Assembly (NCBI RefSeq): GCF_050402865.1
Contig: NZ_BAABMF010000005.1
Span: 124,001 to 188,000, forward strand
Direction: 5' to 3'
DNA length: 64,000 bases
DNA from: Clostridium_AF sediminicola
GTDB taxonomy: Bacteria > Bacillota > Clostridia > Clostridiales > Clostridiaceae
The notes below the pieces were generated by a model. That model did not search any database. It was not told where the DNA came from and was given only the letters and a program-made list of their open reading frames with translations. The first letter of the stretch is position 1. Every line of letters begins with the position of its first letter. Below are positions 47,122 through 56,037 of this stretch, piece after piece. Position numbers and translations under genes: made by a program.

Positions 47122-47403
47122 CTATTTTACTGCTTTTAATCTTGCTATTTCATTCCAATTTTTAGATGTAACAATTTCAACTGTATTTAAATCTTCTCTG
47201 ATTCCTTTAACCTCTATTTCAATTTTATCTAATTTATCTCTAGTTTCTGTTCTGAATTCTGTCAAATCTGCTGTTTGCTCAATAACACAATCAATTTTCT
47301 TTTCTATTCTATCAAGTTTATTACTTGTTTCTTCTGCTTTATTATTAGCTATTTTTTGACCTTCAATAAGTTGATTGCGCAATTCTAACATATTATTTTC
47401 CAA
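47122..47403 (-). CDS. Small coiled-coil protein of unknown function
   Basis: 93 residues, almost all heptad-patterned helix (NKLDRIEKKIDCVIEQ, RDKLDKIEIEVKGIREDL), no signal peptide or membrane segment. Start is TTG with GGAGAT about seven bases upstream. Similar short coiled-coil proteins occur in phage and mobile regions of Firmicutes, and this gene lies beside degraded mobile DNA, but I do not recognise a family. Followed by element R1 and a terminator. Confidence 0.65.
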   Translation of the reverse strand: MENNMLELRNQLIEGQKIANNKAEETSNKLDRIEKKIDCVIEQTADLTEFRTETRDKLDKIEIEVKGIREDLNTVEIVTSKNWNEIARLKAVK

Positions 47404-47571
47404 GTTTTCATCTCCTATCTAATATATTAAAATATATGTACTTGAATTCTAACACTATTATTTTTTATTTTCTATAATAATTTTTTAATGATATTTCGTC
47501 AAATAAACCGTTAACGCAAAAAAAAACTAGAAAATAGACTCTTTGAAAAGATGTGTATTTAAGTTTAAAAA

Positions 47572-47591
47572 GGATAACCAAAAGATTATCC
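47572..47591 (-). terminator. Terminator downstream of element R2
   Basis: GGATAA / TTATCC stem, followed on the minus strand by CTTTTTAAA. No gene now precedes it; the 650-base stretch 47404-48056 holds only this, elements R2 and R3 and one other terminator. Confidence 0.6.
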
Positions 47592-47621
47592 CTCTCAAAT
47601 ATTTTATTTCATTCTCATTTC

Positions 47622-47665
47622 ACAGCCTGCCACTGGAAAATTTTCATCCCTAGAGTGGTATGAGA
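47622..47665 (-). other. Repeated 3-prime element R2 (weaker copy)
   Basis: CTGGAAAATTTTCATCCCTA and GAGTGGTATGAGA align with the first half of R1 and R3 (TGAAAAATTTGCACCCCTGG). The ACCTGAAAGGTT part is missing. It too is followed on the minus strand by a terminator, but no gene is recognisable before it. Confidence 0.45.
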
Positions 47666-47948
47666 TTACTACTAGCTAGCTCATTATAAATTAACAATTT
47701 ATTCATATATGTGTTTATAATACCTAGATTCCCTCCAATACCATAATGAATTATTTTTATTATTCATTTATAATATTATAGAAAGTTACTGATTTACTTA
47801 TATTTTTAATCATTTTTTTATTAAAAATATTATGGTTATTTCAAAAATTTAAAGTTCAACTACTTAATTATAATTAATGTATGAAATTATAAGCATTTTA
47901 GTTTTTAGTAATGATTGATGATAGAGTATACTTTTGGGGGACAAAAAA

Positions 47949-47974
47949 AAGAACCGCCATTTCTGACGATTCTT
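47949..47974 (-). terminator. Intrinsic terminator of the large S-layer-like gene
   Basis: AAGAACCGCCA pairs with TGACGATTCTT with two mismatches; on the minus strand followed by eight T. It lies about 80 bases after the S-layer gene stop, beyond element R3. Confidence 0.85.
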
Positions 47975-47996
47975 TATTGTTTCATTTTTTACTTAA

Positions 47997-48056
47997 TAGC
48001 TTGGTCCTAGAAGATTTTACACCCCTGGGGTCCTTGCGAAACCTGAAAGGTTGAGC
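47997..48056 (-). other. Repeated 3-prime element R3 after the S-layer-like gene
   Basis: Plus-strand TTACACCCCTGGGGTCCTTG and AACCTGAAAGGTTGAG, closely matching R1 at 47058. It begins immediately after the stop codon of the S-layer gene on the minus strand and ends before the terminator, so it forms the 3-prime untranslated region of that mRNA. Confidence 0.6.
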
Positions 48057-51000
48057 TTATAGTGCATCTACTATAGCTTGAATCTTAACTGCTGTATCTG
48101 CATCTCCAGCATTTACAGCATCTATTGCTGCGTTTACTTCTGCTAAGTTTCCAGCAGTTACTCCTGTTACTCCTGCTGCTGTATAATCTGCAACTGTTGG
48201 AGCTGATTTTGTATTATCTCCTGCATAAGCATCTATTTTAGCTAATGCTTCTGTTTCTGCTACTGGATCTACTATAGCTTGAATCTTAACTGTTGTATCT
48301 GCCTCTCCAAGAGCTTTAGCATCTATTGCTGCGTTTACTGCTGCTAAGTTTTCGGCATTTACTTTTGTTACTCCTGCTACTGTATAATCTGCAACTGTTG
48401 GCTCTGGTTTTGCATTATCTCCTGCATATGCATCTATTTTAGCTAATGCTACTGCAGCATCATTTACAGCTTCTATTTCTGTACTAACTACAGCACTGTT
48501 ACGATCATTATCAAGTGGAGCATAATCAGCATCATCGTATATTTCATTGCTACCAGTTGAGATTCCTAATCCTAAGAAATCATCTACTACTTTATAATCA
48601 TCACCATCACCTTTAATTGTTAATGTGATTGTTTTACCACTTATAGCTACAGTTTCTACATCTGCTTTGCTATCATCAGTTTCAAATAAATATTTAGTCG
48701 GATTAGTATTAAATATTTTTTCTTCAAAGTTTAATACTACTGTAGCAGTATAAGTATCAGCATCAAAAGCAGTTACTATTACTGCATCATCATAGTCACT
48801 TCTATCGTCTAGAGCTACGTCTACGATTGAAGTCTTATTAGTTGCATCTAAATCAATCAAAGCTAATTCTGGAGCTATTTCATCCATTACTACCCAGTCA
48901 GCATCTGCAACTAATTTATCTCCAAAACTATTTTCTGATTTAATATCAGCTGGATCTGCAAGAGTTCTAACATGAACTTCATATGCTCCATCAATTTTTC
49001 CATTATATGCTAATTGATCAGATTCTTTTAAAGTATAAGTAATAGTTGTTACTCCTGAAGCTTTAGTAACTTTTGTAGTAGATGGAATTATTTTAACCTT
49101 TTCAGCACTACCATTAGTGTATTCAAGGAAAATATCATTCTTATCAAAATCAAATTCATCTTCTAATACTACTTTAATAGTTTCTGTATCTACAGCTATT
49201 GGAGATTCATCAACATCATCTAATCCTAAAGAAGAATCTTTTGCATCAACTAGTTTCTGCATTATATCTGTTCTATTTTCATTAGCATCGTCTACTTTAC
49301 TTATTGTCATAGTAATCTTAATTGAATCACCATCAGTAACTTTGAAACTAAAAGCATCATCTAAGTCAGGATCATTACCTGGTAATTTAATTTCTACTTT
49401 ATTATCATTCTCTATTGCTCTTACAGAAGCATCATCATAATCTGATAAATTAATAGAATAATTCGTTTTTGTACCGCCAGCAGTTGTATATTCGATATCC
49501 ATATCATAGTTATCAAGATTATCTATAGCATATCTACTTCCATCAGCTAACATTTTTGTATCGAAGTCAACAACTATTTTTTGACTACTTGTACCTTCAT
49601 CATAGTATCTTAAAGTCAAGTCAGTTACAGTAACTGCTGATGTTTCTACAGCTACAAAGCTCTCAGTAGCATCAGACATTTTATTTCCAGCTTTGTCTTC
49701 AACATCTTCTATTACCACTTCATATTTATCGCCATTTTCTAAATCTTTAGATAATGTTAAAGTTACTTCATCAGTATCTGTTTTTTCTGCTTTTGATACT
49801 CTAACTTTATCATCATTTTTGTCTGTAACAGTATAATTATCTCTTTCTTCTGCTGAATCTTCATCTATATCTTCAGAGAATTTAATGATTATTTTATCAT
49901 TAGAATCTTCATCTTGTTCAACTGATTTAACTTCTGGTTTAACTTGATCTTTAGTTGCATTAACTTTTATGAATAAATCATTATTTTTTGTTTCCCATAA
50001 ATCTTCTAAAACATCAGCATCTACATATACATAAGCAGTTTCTGGTAACTCATCATCAGTTGCAAAGTATAATGTAAGTTCATTACCATCTATTTCTGCA
50101 GCTTCTACTTTATTTTTAGAAGAACTATGATATAACCCGTCTTGTGTATCCGTAGATATATCAGTCCAACCTTTGTAGTCACCACTAGTAGTGTTTACAG
50201 CTACTTGAGTAGCATCTGTATCATCAGCGAACTTAATATCTTTATTAAATACTAAAGTTATTTCATTATCTTCTGCTTTTTTATAACTAGCTATAGCTAA
50301 AGCTGAAGTATCAAAATCTGCTTTTATTTTAAGTGTATCTTTCTTTAATGAATATCCAGCAAAGTCTTCTGCTTCGGATTTAACAGCAACTGTTAATTCT
50401 TCACCATCTTTTATGTCACTGAAAAGAACAACATTCATTTCTTTGCCATTGTTACTAGAATAAACTTTTTCTATTGAATAATCTCCATCATTAACTTCGA
50501 AAGCTTTTTCATAGTCATCAGAAAAAATAGGCTCAGTCATTGTTACTTTTATTGTTCTTATTCCAGTAACTTCTGCAGACACAGCTTCTGGAATTTCAAA
50601 ATCAGAAACTTTAAATGTTTTAGTTACTTCTTTTCCAACAACATCTTCACCAATAACTAATTCATAACTAGTTTGATTTTCATAATCTTCACTTACTACT
50701 GCTGCGTGATCTACAGTTAATATAGCTGCGTCTGAACCTTCTTCTGCATCAACTGAAGCAAATACATCATCAATTTCGTCTCCATCTACATCATTTAAAG
50801 TATAGTTATCTAAGTCTTCTGCTTCTTCTAAATCAGCTTCTGTTAAAGCTTTGTTAAATTTCACTTGGATTTGAGCTGCATTAATTGAAGTTACTGATTT
50901 AATTTCTAATTTTTCAGGTACCGGAACTTCTTTACCTTTTCCATCCCAAGTACCATTAGCAAGTACTTTATATCCGTCTGGTGTTGTAGTATCTGTAAGC

Positions 51001-51473
51001 ATTGATCCAGTTGCACCCATATAATAATTGAATCCACCAGATACAATCCATTTGTTTACTTCCATAGTGCCATTAGCAGCCATGAAGTACCATTTTTTGC
51101 TTGTACCATCTTGAACCCATCCGTTTGCTACCATAGCACCATTAGCACCCATGTAGTACCAGTTCTTAGCAGAATCTTGAGTCCATGTATTTGTTACCAT
51201 AGCACCATTAGCACCCATGAAGTACCATACTCCACCTGCTTGAGCCCATCCAGTTACCATAGAACCGTCAGCACCCATAAGATACCATTTACCTGCATCT
51301 TGAACCCATCCATTTTTAACCATAGCTCCATTATTATAATAGTTCCATGATTGTCCATTGACAGCCCAACCGTTTGTTGTGTCAGCTAAAGCTGTAGTAG
51401 CTGGTGCTACAATAGTAGCTACTGAACTTAACACTGTAACTGCACTAATTAATGATTTCTTTGACTTTTTCAT
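48057..51473 (-). CDS. Large S-layer-like choline-binding protein
   Basis: 1138 residues, strongly acidic. Signal peptide 1-31 (TTALADT), six choline-binding repeats (about 34-160; for example AKNWYYMGANGAMVANGW) with cap DGYKVLANGTWDGK, then about seven SbsA/Big-type Ig-like domains (VTSINAAQIQVKFNKAL, DKIIIKFSEDIDEDSAEERD), ending in two 62-67-residue repeats (ALAKIDAYAGDN ... KIQAIVD). GGAGG eight bases before the ATG, long leader, strong terminator. Adjacent to secA2 and a SlaP-like gene, the hallmark of S-layer loci. Likely the main surface array protein, anchored N-terminally to phosphocholine rather than by SLH or CWB2 repeats. Confidence 0.88.
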   Translation of the reverse strand: MKKSKKSLISAVTVLSSVATIVAPATTALADTTNGWAVNGQSWNYYNNGAMVKNGWVQDAGKWYLMGADGSMVTGWAQAGGVWYFMGANGAMVTNTWTQDSAKNWYYMGANGAMVANGWVQDGTSKKWYFMAANGTMEVNKWIVSGGFNYYMGATGSMLTDTTTPDGYKVLANGTWDGKGKEVPVPEKLEIKSVTSINAAQIQVKFNKALTEADLEEAEDLDNYTLNDVDGDEIDDVFASVDAEEGSDAAILTVDHAAVVSEDYENQTSYELVIGEDVVGKEVTKTFKVSDFEIPEAVSAEVTGIRTIKVTMTEPIFSDDYEKAFEVNDGDYSIEKVYSSNNGKEMNVVLFSDIKDGEELTVAVKSEAEDFAGYSLKKDTLKIKADFDTSALAIASYKKAEDNEITLVFNKDIKFADDTDATQVAVNTTSGDYKGWTDISTDTQDGLYHSSSKNKVEAAEIDGNELTLYFATDDELPETAYVYVDADVLEDLWETKNNDLFIKVNATKDQVKPEVKSVEQDEDSNDKIIIKFSEDIDEDSAEERDNYTVTDKNDDKVRVSKAEKTDTDEVTLTLSKDLENGDKYEVVIEDVEDKAGNKMSDATESFVAVETSAVTVTDLTLRYYDEGTSSQKIVVDFDTKMLADGSRYAIDNLDNYDMDIEYTTAGGTKTNYSINLSDYDDASVRAIENDNKVEIKLPGNDPDLDDAFSFKVTDGDSIKITMTISKVDDANENRTDIMQKLVDAKDSSLGLDDVDESPIAVDTETIKVVLEDEFDFDKNDIFLEYTNGSAEKVKIIPSTTKVTKASGVTTITYTLKESDQLAYNGKIDGAYEVHVRTLADPADIKSENSFGDKLVADADWVVMDEIAPELALIDLDATNKTSIVDVALDDRSDYDDAVIVTAFDADTYTATVVLNFEEKIFNTNPTKYLFETDDSKADVETVAISGKTITLTIKGDGDDYKVVDDFLGLGISTGSNEIYDDADYAPLDNDRNSAVVSTEIEAVNDAAVALAKIDAYAGDNAKPEPTVADYTVAGVTKVNAENLAAVNAAIDAKALGEADTTVKIQAIVDPVAETEALAKIDAYAGDNTKSAPTVADYTAAGVTGVTAGNLAEVNAAIDAVNAGDADTAVKIQAIVDAL

Positions 51474-51559
51474 TAATATCTTTCCTCCTAATTTTATAAG
51501 TTCGCAAGAAATTTCAAAACCCCTTGTTGAACTTATTGTTTTTATTTTTTATATTTTTT

Positions 51560-51620
51560 TTATGTTGTTCATAAAATTCACAACATAAAGACTATAACAA
51601 ATAACCTGATTTTAAAACAA
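51560..51620 (-). promoter_or_regulatory. Candidate promoter and leader hairpin of the S-layer-like gene
   Basis: On the minus strand TTGTTT (51620-51615), 18-base spacer and TATAGT (51596-51591) precede a 9-bp perfect hairpin TTATGTTGT / ACAACATAA (51588-51560, 11-base loop). The hairpin would sit at or near the 5-prime end of the mRNA, where such structures can stabilise transcripts. Promoter assignment is weak. The rest of the gap up to 51958 is AT-rich with nothing recognisable. Confidence 0.4.
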
Positions 51621-51958
51621 GAAATTTATATAATATACATAATCTTAAGTTTTAAAATCTCTATACCAAGCATAATATACTATGTATGGGTTATTCTACC
51701 ACAATATTATTGTAATAGAACTTGTCCAAGTATGCAAGACTTTTTTTGTTACTAGATTGTAAATATTTATCGTTGAGTATTTACTAGAAGTTATAGGTAA
51801 TTATAATACTAAAATATTCATTTTACAACCCTTTTTTCCATATTTCATACTTGGTAAATTCTTCTTGTATGTATAAAAGCTCTTTTCAACAATAACTCTT
51901 GCCTACAAGTCTATATATATTCTAATAATCCACAAAAATTCCTAGTTTAAATAAAAAG

Positions 51959-52009
51959 ATGGTTAAAGCACAAAATAAGTTAAACTGATTACTTTTGTAC
52001 TTTAACCAT
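51959..52009 (-). terminator. Intrinsic terminator after secA2
   Basis: ATGGTTAAAG / CTTTAACCAT outer stem with further inner pairing (ACAAAA / TTTTGT), followed on the minus strand by CTTTTTATTT. It starts seven bases after the secA2 stop. Confidence 0.85.
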
Positions 52010-52016
52010 TATATAT

Positions 52017-54365
52017 TTATCTTTTATTACCATGTTTTATATAACAAATTGATTTGATAATATCTTTCTTCAATTTATATAACATTTCTAAATAAAGTTC
52101 GCTTCCCTGTAATTTATACATTATAACTGGATCTTTTTGAATCATTGATTGATAACCTATATATTGCTTCAGATTATCCATTTCTTCCATATGTCCTATC
52201 CATCTAGTATCAACTAACCTAAGTATTGTACTCTTCTGAATTCTATTCCATTCCTCACTAAAACCCTCTTCTTTTTCTTTGTATATTGCTAATGCTATAG
52301 AGTATAATCTTTCTTTGATCTCTGCTCCATTTAGCTTCATCAATTCTTCTTTAGTTATTTCCATAGCTCCACAATAAAGATTTCTAAATAATTCTATCAA
52401 TTTTGGGAGTTCTTCTTCTTCATAACCATCGTTCATTACGCAAGCATCCACTTCACAGTCTATTACTTCTTTGAACATAGAAAGTATATATTCTTGTAAA
52501 TCGACACTTTCCACTACAATATTTCTCTGGTCATAGATTACTTTCCTTTGTTCATTTATAACATCATCATATTTAATAAGATTTTTTCTTTGAGAAAAAT
52601 GTTCTCCTTCTATATTTCTTTGAGCATCTTCCACTAATTCTTTTACTTTTTTATGATCTAATGCTACATCCTCAAGGAGTTTCATCTTCTTCTCAAGAGC
52701 TTCAGCTCTCTCACCAGCAAATCTCGTAATTATATCGTCTTCTAGGGACACATAGAATACAGACTCACCTATATCCCCTTGTCGTCCCGCTCTCCCTCTA
52801 AGCTGGTTATCTATTCTTCTAGAGCCATGTCTTTCTGTACCTATAATCTTTAGTCCGCCAGCCTTATAAGCATCATCATCAAGTTTTATATCTGTTCCTC
52901 TACCAGCCATATTTGTTGCTATTGTTATCATACCAACTTTTCCTGCTCTAGATACTATTTCAGCCTCTTTTTTATGATACTTTGCATTCAAAATTTGATG
53001 TGGTACTCTTTTTCTTTTTAACATAGTTGATAATAATTCAGATTTTTCTATAGAAACTGTTCCAACTAATAATGGCTGCCCTGTTTTATGAGTTTCTATT
53101 ATATCCCCTACTATCGCCTTGAATTTTCCAAGCTCTGTTTTATATATCAAATCTTCTCTATCAACTCTTGCTATTGGTTTATTAGTAGGTATTACTACTA
53201 CATCTGTGTTATAAATTTCCTTAAGTTCCTTTTCTTCTGTTACAGCAGTTCCTGTCATTCCTGAAAGTTTCTTGTAAAGTCTAAAGAAGTTTTGATAGGT
53301 TATTGTAGCCATAGTTGTGTTTTCATCTTGAATTTCCACCCCTTCTTTGGCTTCAATTGCCTGATGCAACCCTTCACTAAAACGTCTACCTTCCATTGCT
53401 CTTCCTGTATAAACATCCACTATCATAATTTCACCATCTACTATCATATAATCCACTGTATTCTTCATTATATAATTAGCTCTCATTGCTTGAAATGTGT
53501 GATGTTGTATATCTAAATTTTCAAGATTAGCATAATTTTCTATACCATAAAACTTTTCTATCTTCTCTATGCCTTCTTCTGTTAATAAAACTGATTTAGT
53601 TTTTTCGTCAATTTCAAAATCCACTTCTTTAATTAGAGATTTCGCAAGAGAGTCTGCCACCTTGTATATTTCGTTAGATTTTGATCCTTTACCTGATATT
53701 ATCAGTGGAGTTCTTGCTTCATCTATAAAAATAGAGTCAACTTCATCAACTATAGCAAAATTTAAAGATCTAAGTACCTTTTCTTCTTTTCTCCCTACCA
53801 AATGATCTTTAAGATAATCAAACCCTATTTCACTATTTGTTCCATAAGTAATATCACAATTGTACTGCTCTCTTCTTTCATCCGGGTTCTGATCGTGTAT
53901 TACAACCCCTGTAGTAAGTCCTAGAAATTCATGAACTTGTCCCATTTGCATTTTATCTCTCTCTGCCAAATAGTCATTAACAGTGATTATATGCACTCCA
54001 TTTCCAGCTAATGCATTTAAATAGGATGGTAGTGTTGCCACTAAAGTTTTACCTTCTCCAGTCTTCATTTCAGATATTCTGCCTTGATGTAATACTATAC
54101 CGCCTATTAATTGAACTCTATAATGTTTCAATCCTAATACTCTAAAAGATGCTTCTCTAACTACGGCAAAAGCCTCTACCAAAATATCATCTAGAGTTTC
54201 GCCATCCTGAAGTCTTTTTTTGAACTCAATAGTTTTTTCTTTTAATTCTTCATCACTAAGCTTTTGAATTTCTTCATCTAATGCTTCTATTTTATCTACC
54301 ATTGGCAGAAGTTTTTTTACTTCTTTTTTGCTATAATCTTTAAATACTTTTTTTAGAATATTCAT
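52017..54365 (-). CDS. secA2: Accessory Sec translocase ATPase SecA2
   Basis: 782 residues, matching the length of C. difficile SecA2 and shorter than housekeeping SecA (about 840-900). Walker A in MKTGEGKTLVATLP (near 101-108), DEVDSIFIDEARTPLIISG, and GRAGRQGD. The C terminus ends in HGNKR without the zinc-binding CxCx8C(H/C) of SecA1. Next to a SlaP-like gene upstream and the S-layer-like gene downstream, so it probably exports surface-array proteins through SecYEG. ATG with GAGGG six bases upstream. Confidence 0.93.
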   Translation of the reverse strand: MNILKKVFKDYSKKEVKKLLPMVDKIEALDEEIQKLSDEELKEKTIEFKKRLQDGETLDDILVEAFAVVREASFRVLGLKHYRVQLIGGIVLHQGRISEMKTGEGKTLVATLPSYLNALAGNGVHIITVNDYLAERDKMQMGQVHEFLGLTTGVVIHDQNPDERREQYNCDITYGTNSEIGFDYLKDHLVGRKEEKVLRSLNFAIVDEVDSIFIDEARTPLIISGKGSKSNEIYKVADSLAKSLIKEVDFEIDEKTKSVLLTEEGIEKIEKFYGIENYANLENLDIQHHTFQAMRANYIMKNTVDYMIVDGEIMIVDVYTGRAMEGRRFSEGLHQAIEAKEGVEIQDENTTMATITYQNFFRLYKKLSGMTGTAVTEEKELKEIYNTDVVVIPTNKPIARVDREDLIYKTELGKFKAIVGDIIETHKTGQPLLVGTVSIEKSELLSTMLKRKRVPHQILNAKYHKKEAEIVSRAGKVGMITIATNMAGRGTDIKLDDDAYKAGGLKIIGTERHGSRRIDNQLRGRAGRQGDIGESVFYVSLEDDIITRFAGERAEALEKKMKLLEDVALDHKKVKELVEDAQRNIEGEHFSQRKNLIKYDDVINEQRKVIYDQRNIVVESVDLQEYILSMFKEVIDCEVDACVMNDGYEEEELPKLIELFRNLYCGAMEITKEELMKLNGAEIKERLYSIALAIYKEKEEGFSEEWNRIQKSTILRLVDTRWIGHMEEMDNLKQYIGYQSMIQKDPVIMYKLQGSELYLEMLYKLKKDIIKSICYIKHGNKR

Positions 54366-54389
54366 TTTTTCCCTCTCTTTAGTGTCGGC

Positions 54390-54416
54390 TTAAGAATTAG
54401 TAATAGTTATTCTTAA
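54390..54416. repeat. Short palindrome upstream of secA2
   Basis: TTAAGAAT / ATTCTTAA, 8 bp with an 11-base centre, 25 bases before the secA2 start. The flanks (GGCTTAAGAATTAG and TTATTCTTAAAC) match the outer ends of the 177-bp palindrome upstream of aspartate kinase at 60627-60803, as if this were its short form. Could be a regulatory site, a deletion scar or a terminator remnant. Confidence 0.55.
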
Positions 54417-54433
54417 ACGATCCCATATTATAA

Positions 54434-55237
54434 TTATGCAAATTTCACTTTACATTTTTCTGGATTAAAAGTTTCTTTTATAATATCATCTTTATTTAGT
54501 ATTATTTTTATAACAGATGTAGAATTGGCTTTTACTGTAGGTGATTTTTTAATTCTTTTCTTTGCTTGTATTATGTCACCTTCGTCCATATAAATCACAC
54601 TAAGATTAGCGACTTCTAAATTTTTATCATATCCATTAGATAATATTACAATAGAAAAAATATTTCTATCTTCATCAATACCACTTTTGTAATGATTTAT
54701 TTTGAAATTATTTGTTATTATTGGTGGCATATTTTCTACATACTTTTCAATAATTCTTTTATCATATAGAGGTATATTATTATCAATATGTTCTATAGTT
54801 GTTCTATTGGATATTTTGGCTCCCATTTTATCATGTTCCATTATCACTGAACATTCTTCATCTATAATTTTTGTTACTACCAAACTATTCTTACTAAAGA
54901 ATATACTAAAAGGTCTTATATTCATTGGAGGTATTTCTCCAATATCAACTAACTTAATGTATTCAGATGCAACTACTTCTTTATCTTTATTTATTATTTT
55001 CAAAGGTAGATAATCAAAATTAATATTTTGTTTTGTTGAATTTATTATAAATACTTTTGCCTCTACACACTCTTCTGTTTCATATATATATATCGTTCTA
55101 AAAGATATAGCATTTTCTTTAATATCGTTTATAGAATTTAAATCTTCAAGATCAAGTTTCTTGGCAAGTTTAGAAATCCTATTTTCATCCTTTTGAGCAT
55201 AAGATATTTTAAAATTATTAATAAGCATTTTATCCAT
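54434..55237 (-). CDS. SLAP-domain protein, SlaP-like accessory Sec S-layer assembly factor
   Basis: 267 residues, cytosolic (no signal peptide), with two similar halves of about 110 residues: FRTIYIYETEECVEAKVFII ... PPMNIRPFSIFF and KSGIDEDRNIFSIVILSNGY ... KANSTSVIKIIL. This duplicated layout and its place beside secA2 recall SlaP of Bacillus anthracis, needed with SecA2 for S-layer secretion. The identification rests on layout and context, not a search. ATG at 55237 or 55228 (GAGGAAGGA upstream of both); a longer frame starts at 55261 without a ribosome site. A 68-base gap separates it from secA2, holding the short palindrome. Confidence 0.7.
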   Translation of the reverse strand: MDKMLINNFKISYAQKDENRISKLAKKLDLEDLNSINDIKENAISFRTIYIYETEECVEAKVFIINSTKQNINFDYLPLKIINKDKEVVASEYIKLVDIGEIPPMNIRPFSIFFSKNSLVVTKIIDEECSVIMEHDKMGAKISNRTTIEHIDNNIPLYDKRIIEKYVENMPPIITNNFKINHYKSGIDEDRNIFSIVILSNGYDKNLEVANLSVIYMDEGDIIQAKKRIKKSPTVKANSTSVIKIILNKDDIIKETFNPEKCKVKFA

Positions 55238-55295
55238 TCCTTCCTCTTCTTTGTTGTACACAGAAATTATATCATATTTCTTCTATAACAAAAAT

Positions 55296-55326
55296 AAGTT
55301 GGCTTAAATTTATTTTAAGACCAACT
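55296..55326 (-). terminator. Intrinsic terminator after the small choline-binding protein gene
   Basis: AAGTTGGCTTAAA pairs with TTTAAGACCAACTT; on the minus strand followed by ATTTTTGTT. It closes the operon from 58.9 kb. It shares the word GTTGGCTTAA with the 60.6-kb palindrome flank. Confidence 0.8.
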
Positions 55327-55410
55327 TACTTTTTATAGCTTCTTTATTGCTTCGGAAGCGTTTAAGCATATTTTTTAATTCAAATTACTATTATTCTTAA
55401 AAAAAGTATA

Positions 55411-56004
55411 TTATTCTATAGATATAACATTAAATGATTCCGAATTAGAATCATCAGAATCATCTCCACCTGCTGGTTTGCCATCCCATGCTCCATCAGC
55501 ACCAACAAAAAAGTTATCTGGCGTTTTTGTATTAACAGCCATATCACCACCAGCATTCATGTAGTAATTTTTACCACCAGAAACAATCCATTTACTTGCA
55601 ACCATGCTTCCACTAGTATTCATATAATACCACTTGCCACCACTTGAAAGCCAACCAGTTTTCATTGCTCCATTTGACTTCATGTAATACCATTTACCTC
55701 CAGTATTAACCCAGCCTGTTTTCATAGCTCCATTACTCCCCATAAAATACCATGTTTTAGCTGAATCTTGAACCCATGAATTAGTTTTCATAACTCCATT
55801 GGATCCCATATAATACCATAGTTTAAAGGAATCTTGTACCCAGGCATTAGTTTTCATTTTACCATTTACATAGTAATACCAACTATTCCCGCTAGACTTC
55901 CAACCATTTGTTCCTGCCGCGTTGGCAATATTTCCGGAAAAAGCCAAAGTAATTGAAAGTATCAGTACTCCCAAAAGAATTGATTTAAATTTCTTGTTAA
56001 ACAA
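55411..56004 (-). CDS. Small secreted choline-binding-repeat protein
   Basis: 197 residues: signal peptide about 1-30, six choline-binding repeats (NSWYYYVNGKMKTNAW, GKWYYMKSNGAMKTGW and others), the cap motif VGADGAWDGK, and a short acidic Ser/Asp tail. No enzymatic domain. Start TTG with GGGGGG six bases before. Last gene downstream of the polysaccharide genes (34 bases after the polymerase-like gene). It may coat or occupy choline sites on the wall; function unknown. Confidence 0.85.
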   Translation of the reverse strand: MFNKKFKSILLGVLILSITLAFSGNIANAAGTNGWKSSGNSWYYYVNGKMKTNAWVQDSFKLWYYMGSNGVMKTNSWVQDSAKTWYFMGSNGAMKTGWVNTGGKWYYMKSNGAMKTGWLSSGGKWYYMNTSGSMVASKWIVSGGKNYYMNAGGDMAVNTKTPDNFFVGADGAWDGKPAGGDDSDDSNSESFNVISIE

Positions 56005-56037
56005 AGCTTGCCCCCCTTTATATTATATTACTTCATA

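Noticed and set aside
47058..47124. Integron attC-like boxes (RYYYAAC after the stop codon)
   Set aside because: The word ACTCAAC fits one box, but no GTTRRRY partner occurs at the other end, so it cannot form an attC fold.
47672..47740. Possible 18-residue peptide (starting MNKLLIYNELAS) upstream of R2 on the minus strand
   Set aside because: The GGAGG lies about 24 bases from the ATG, and there is no other support for translation.
47058..48056. Glycine-riboswitch-like words (CTTTCAGGT...AAGGAC) in elements R1 and R3 on the minus strand
   Set aside because: Only the CUCAGGU/AAGGAC-like words match; the conserved CCGAAGGRGCAA part and the P1 partner are absent, and the elements follow stop codons instead of preceding genes.
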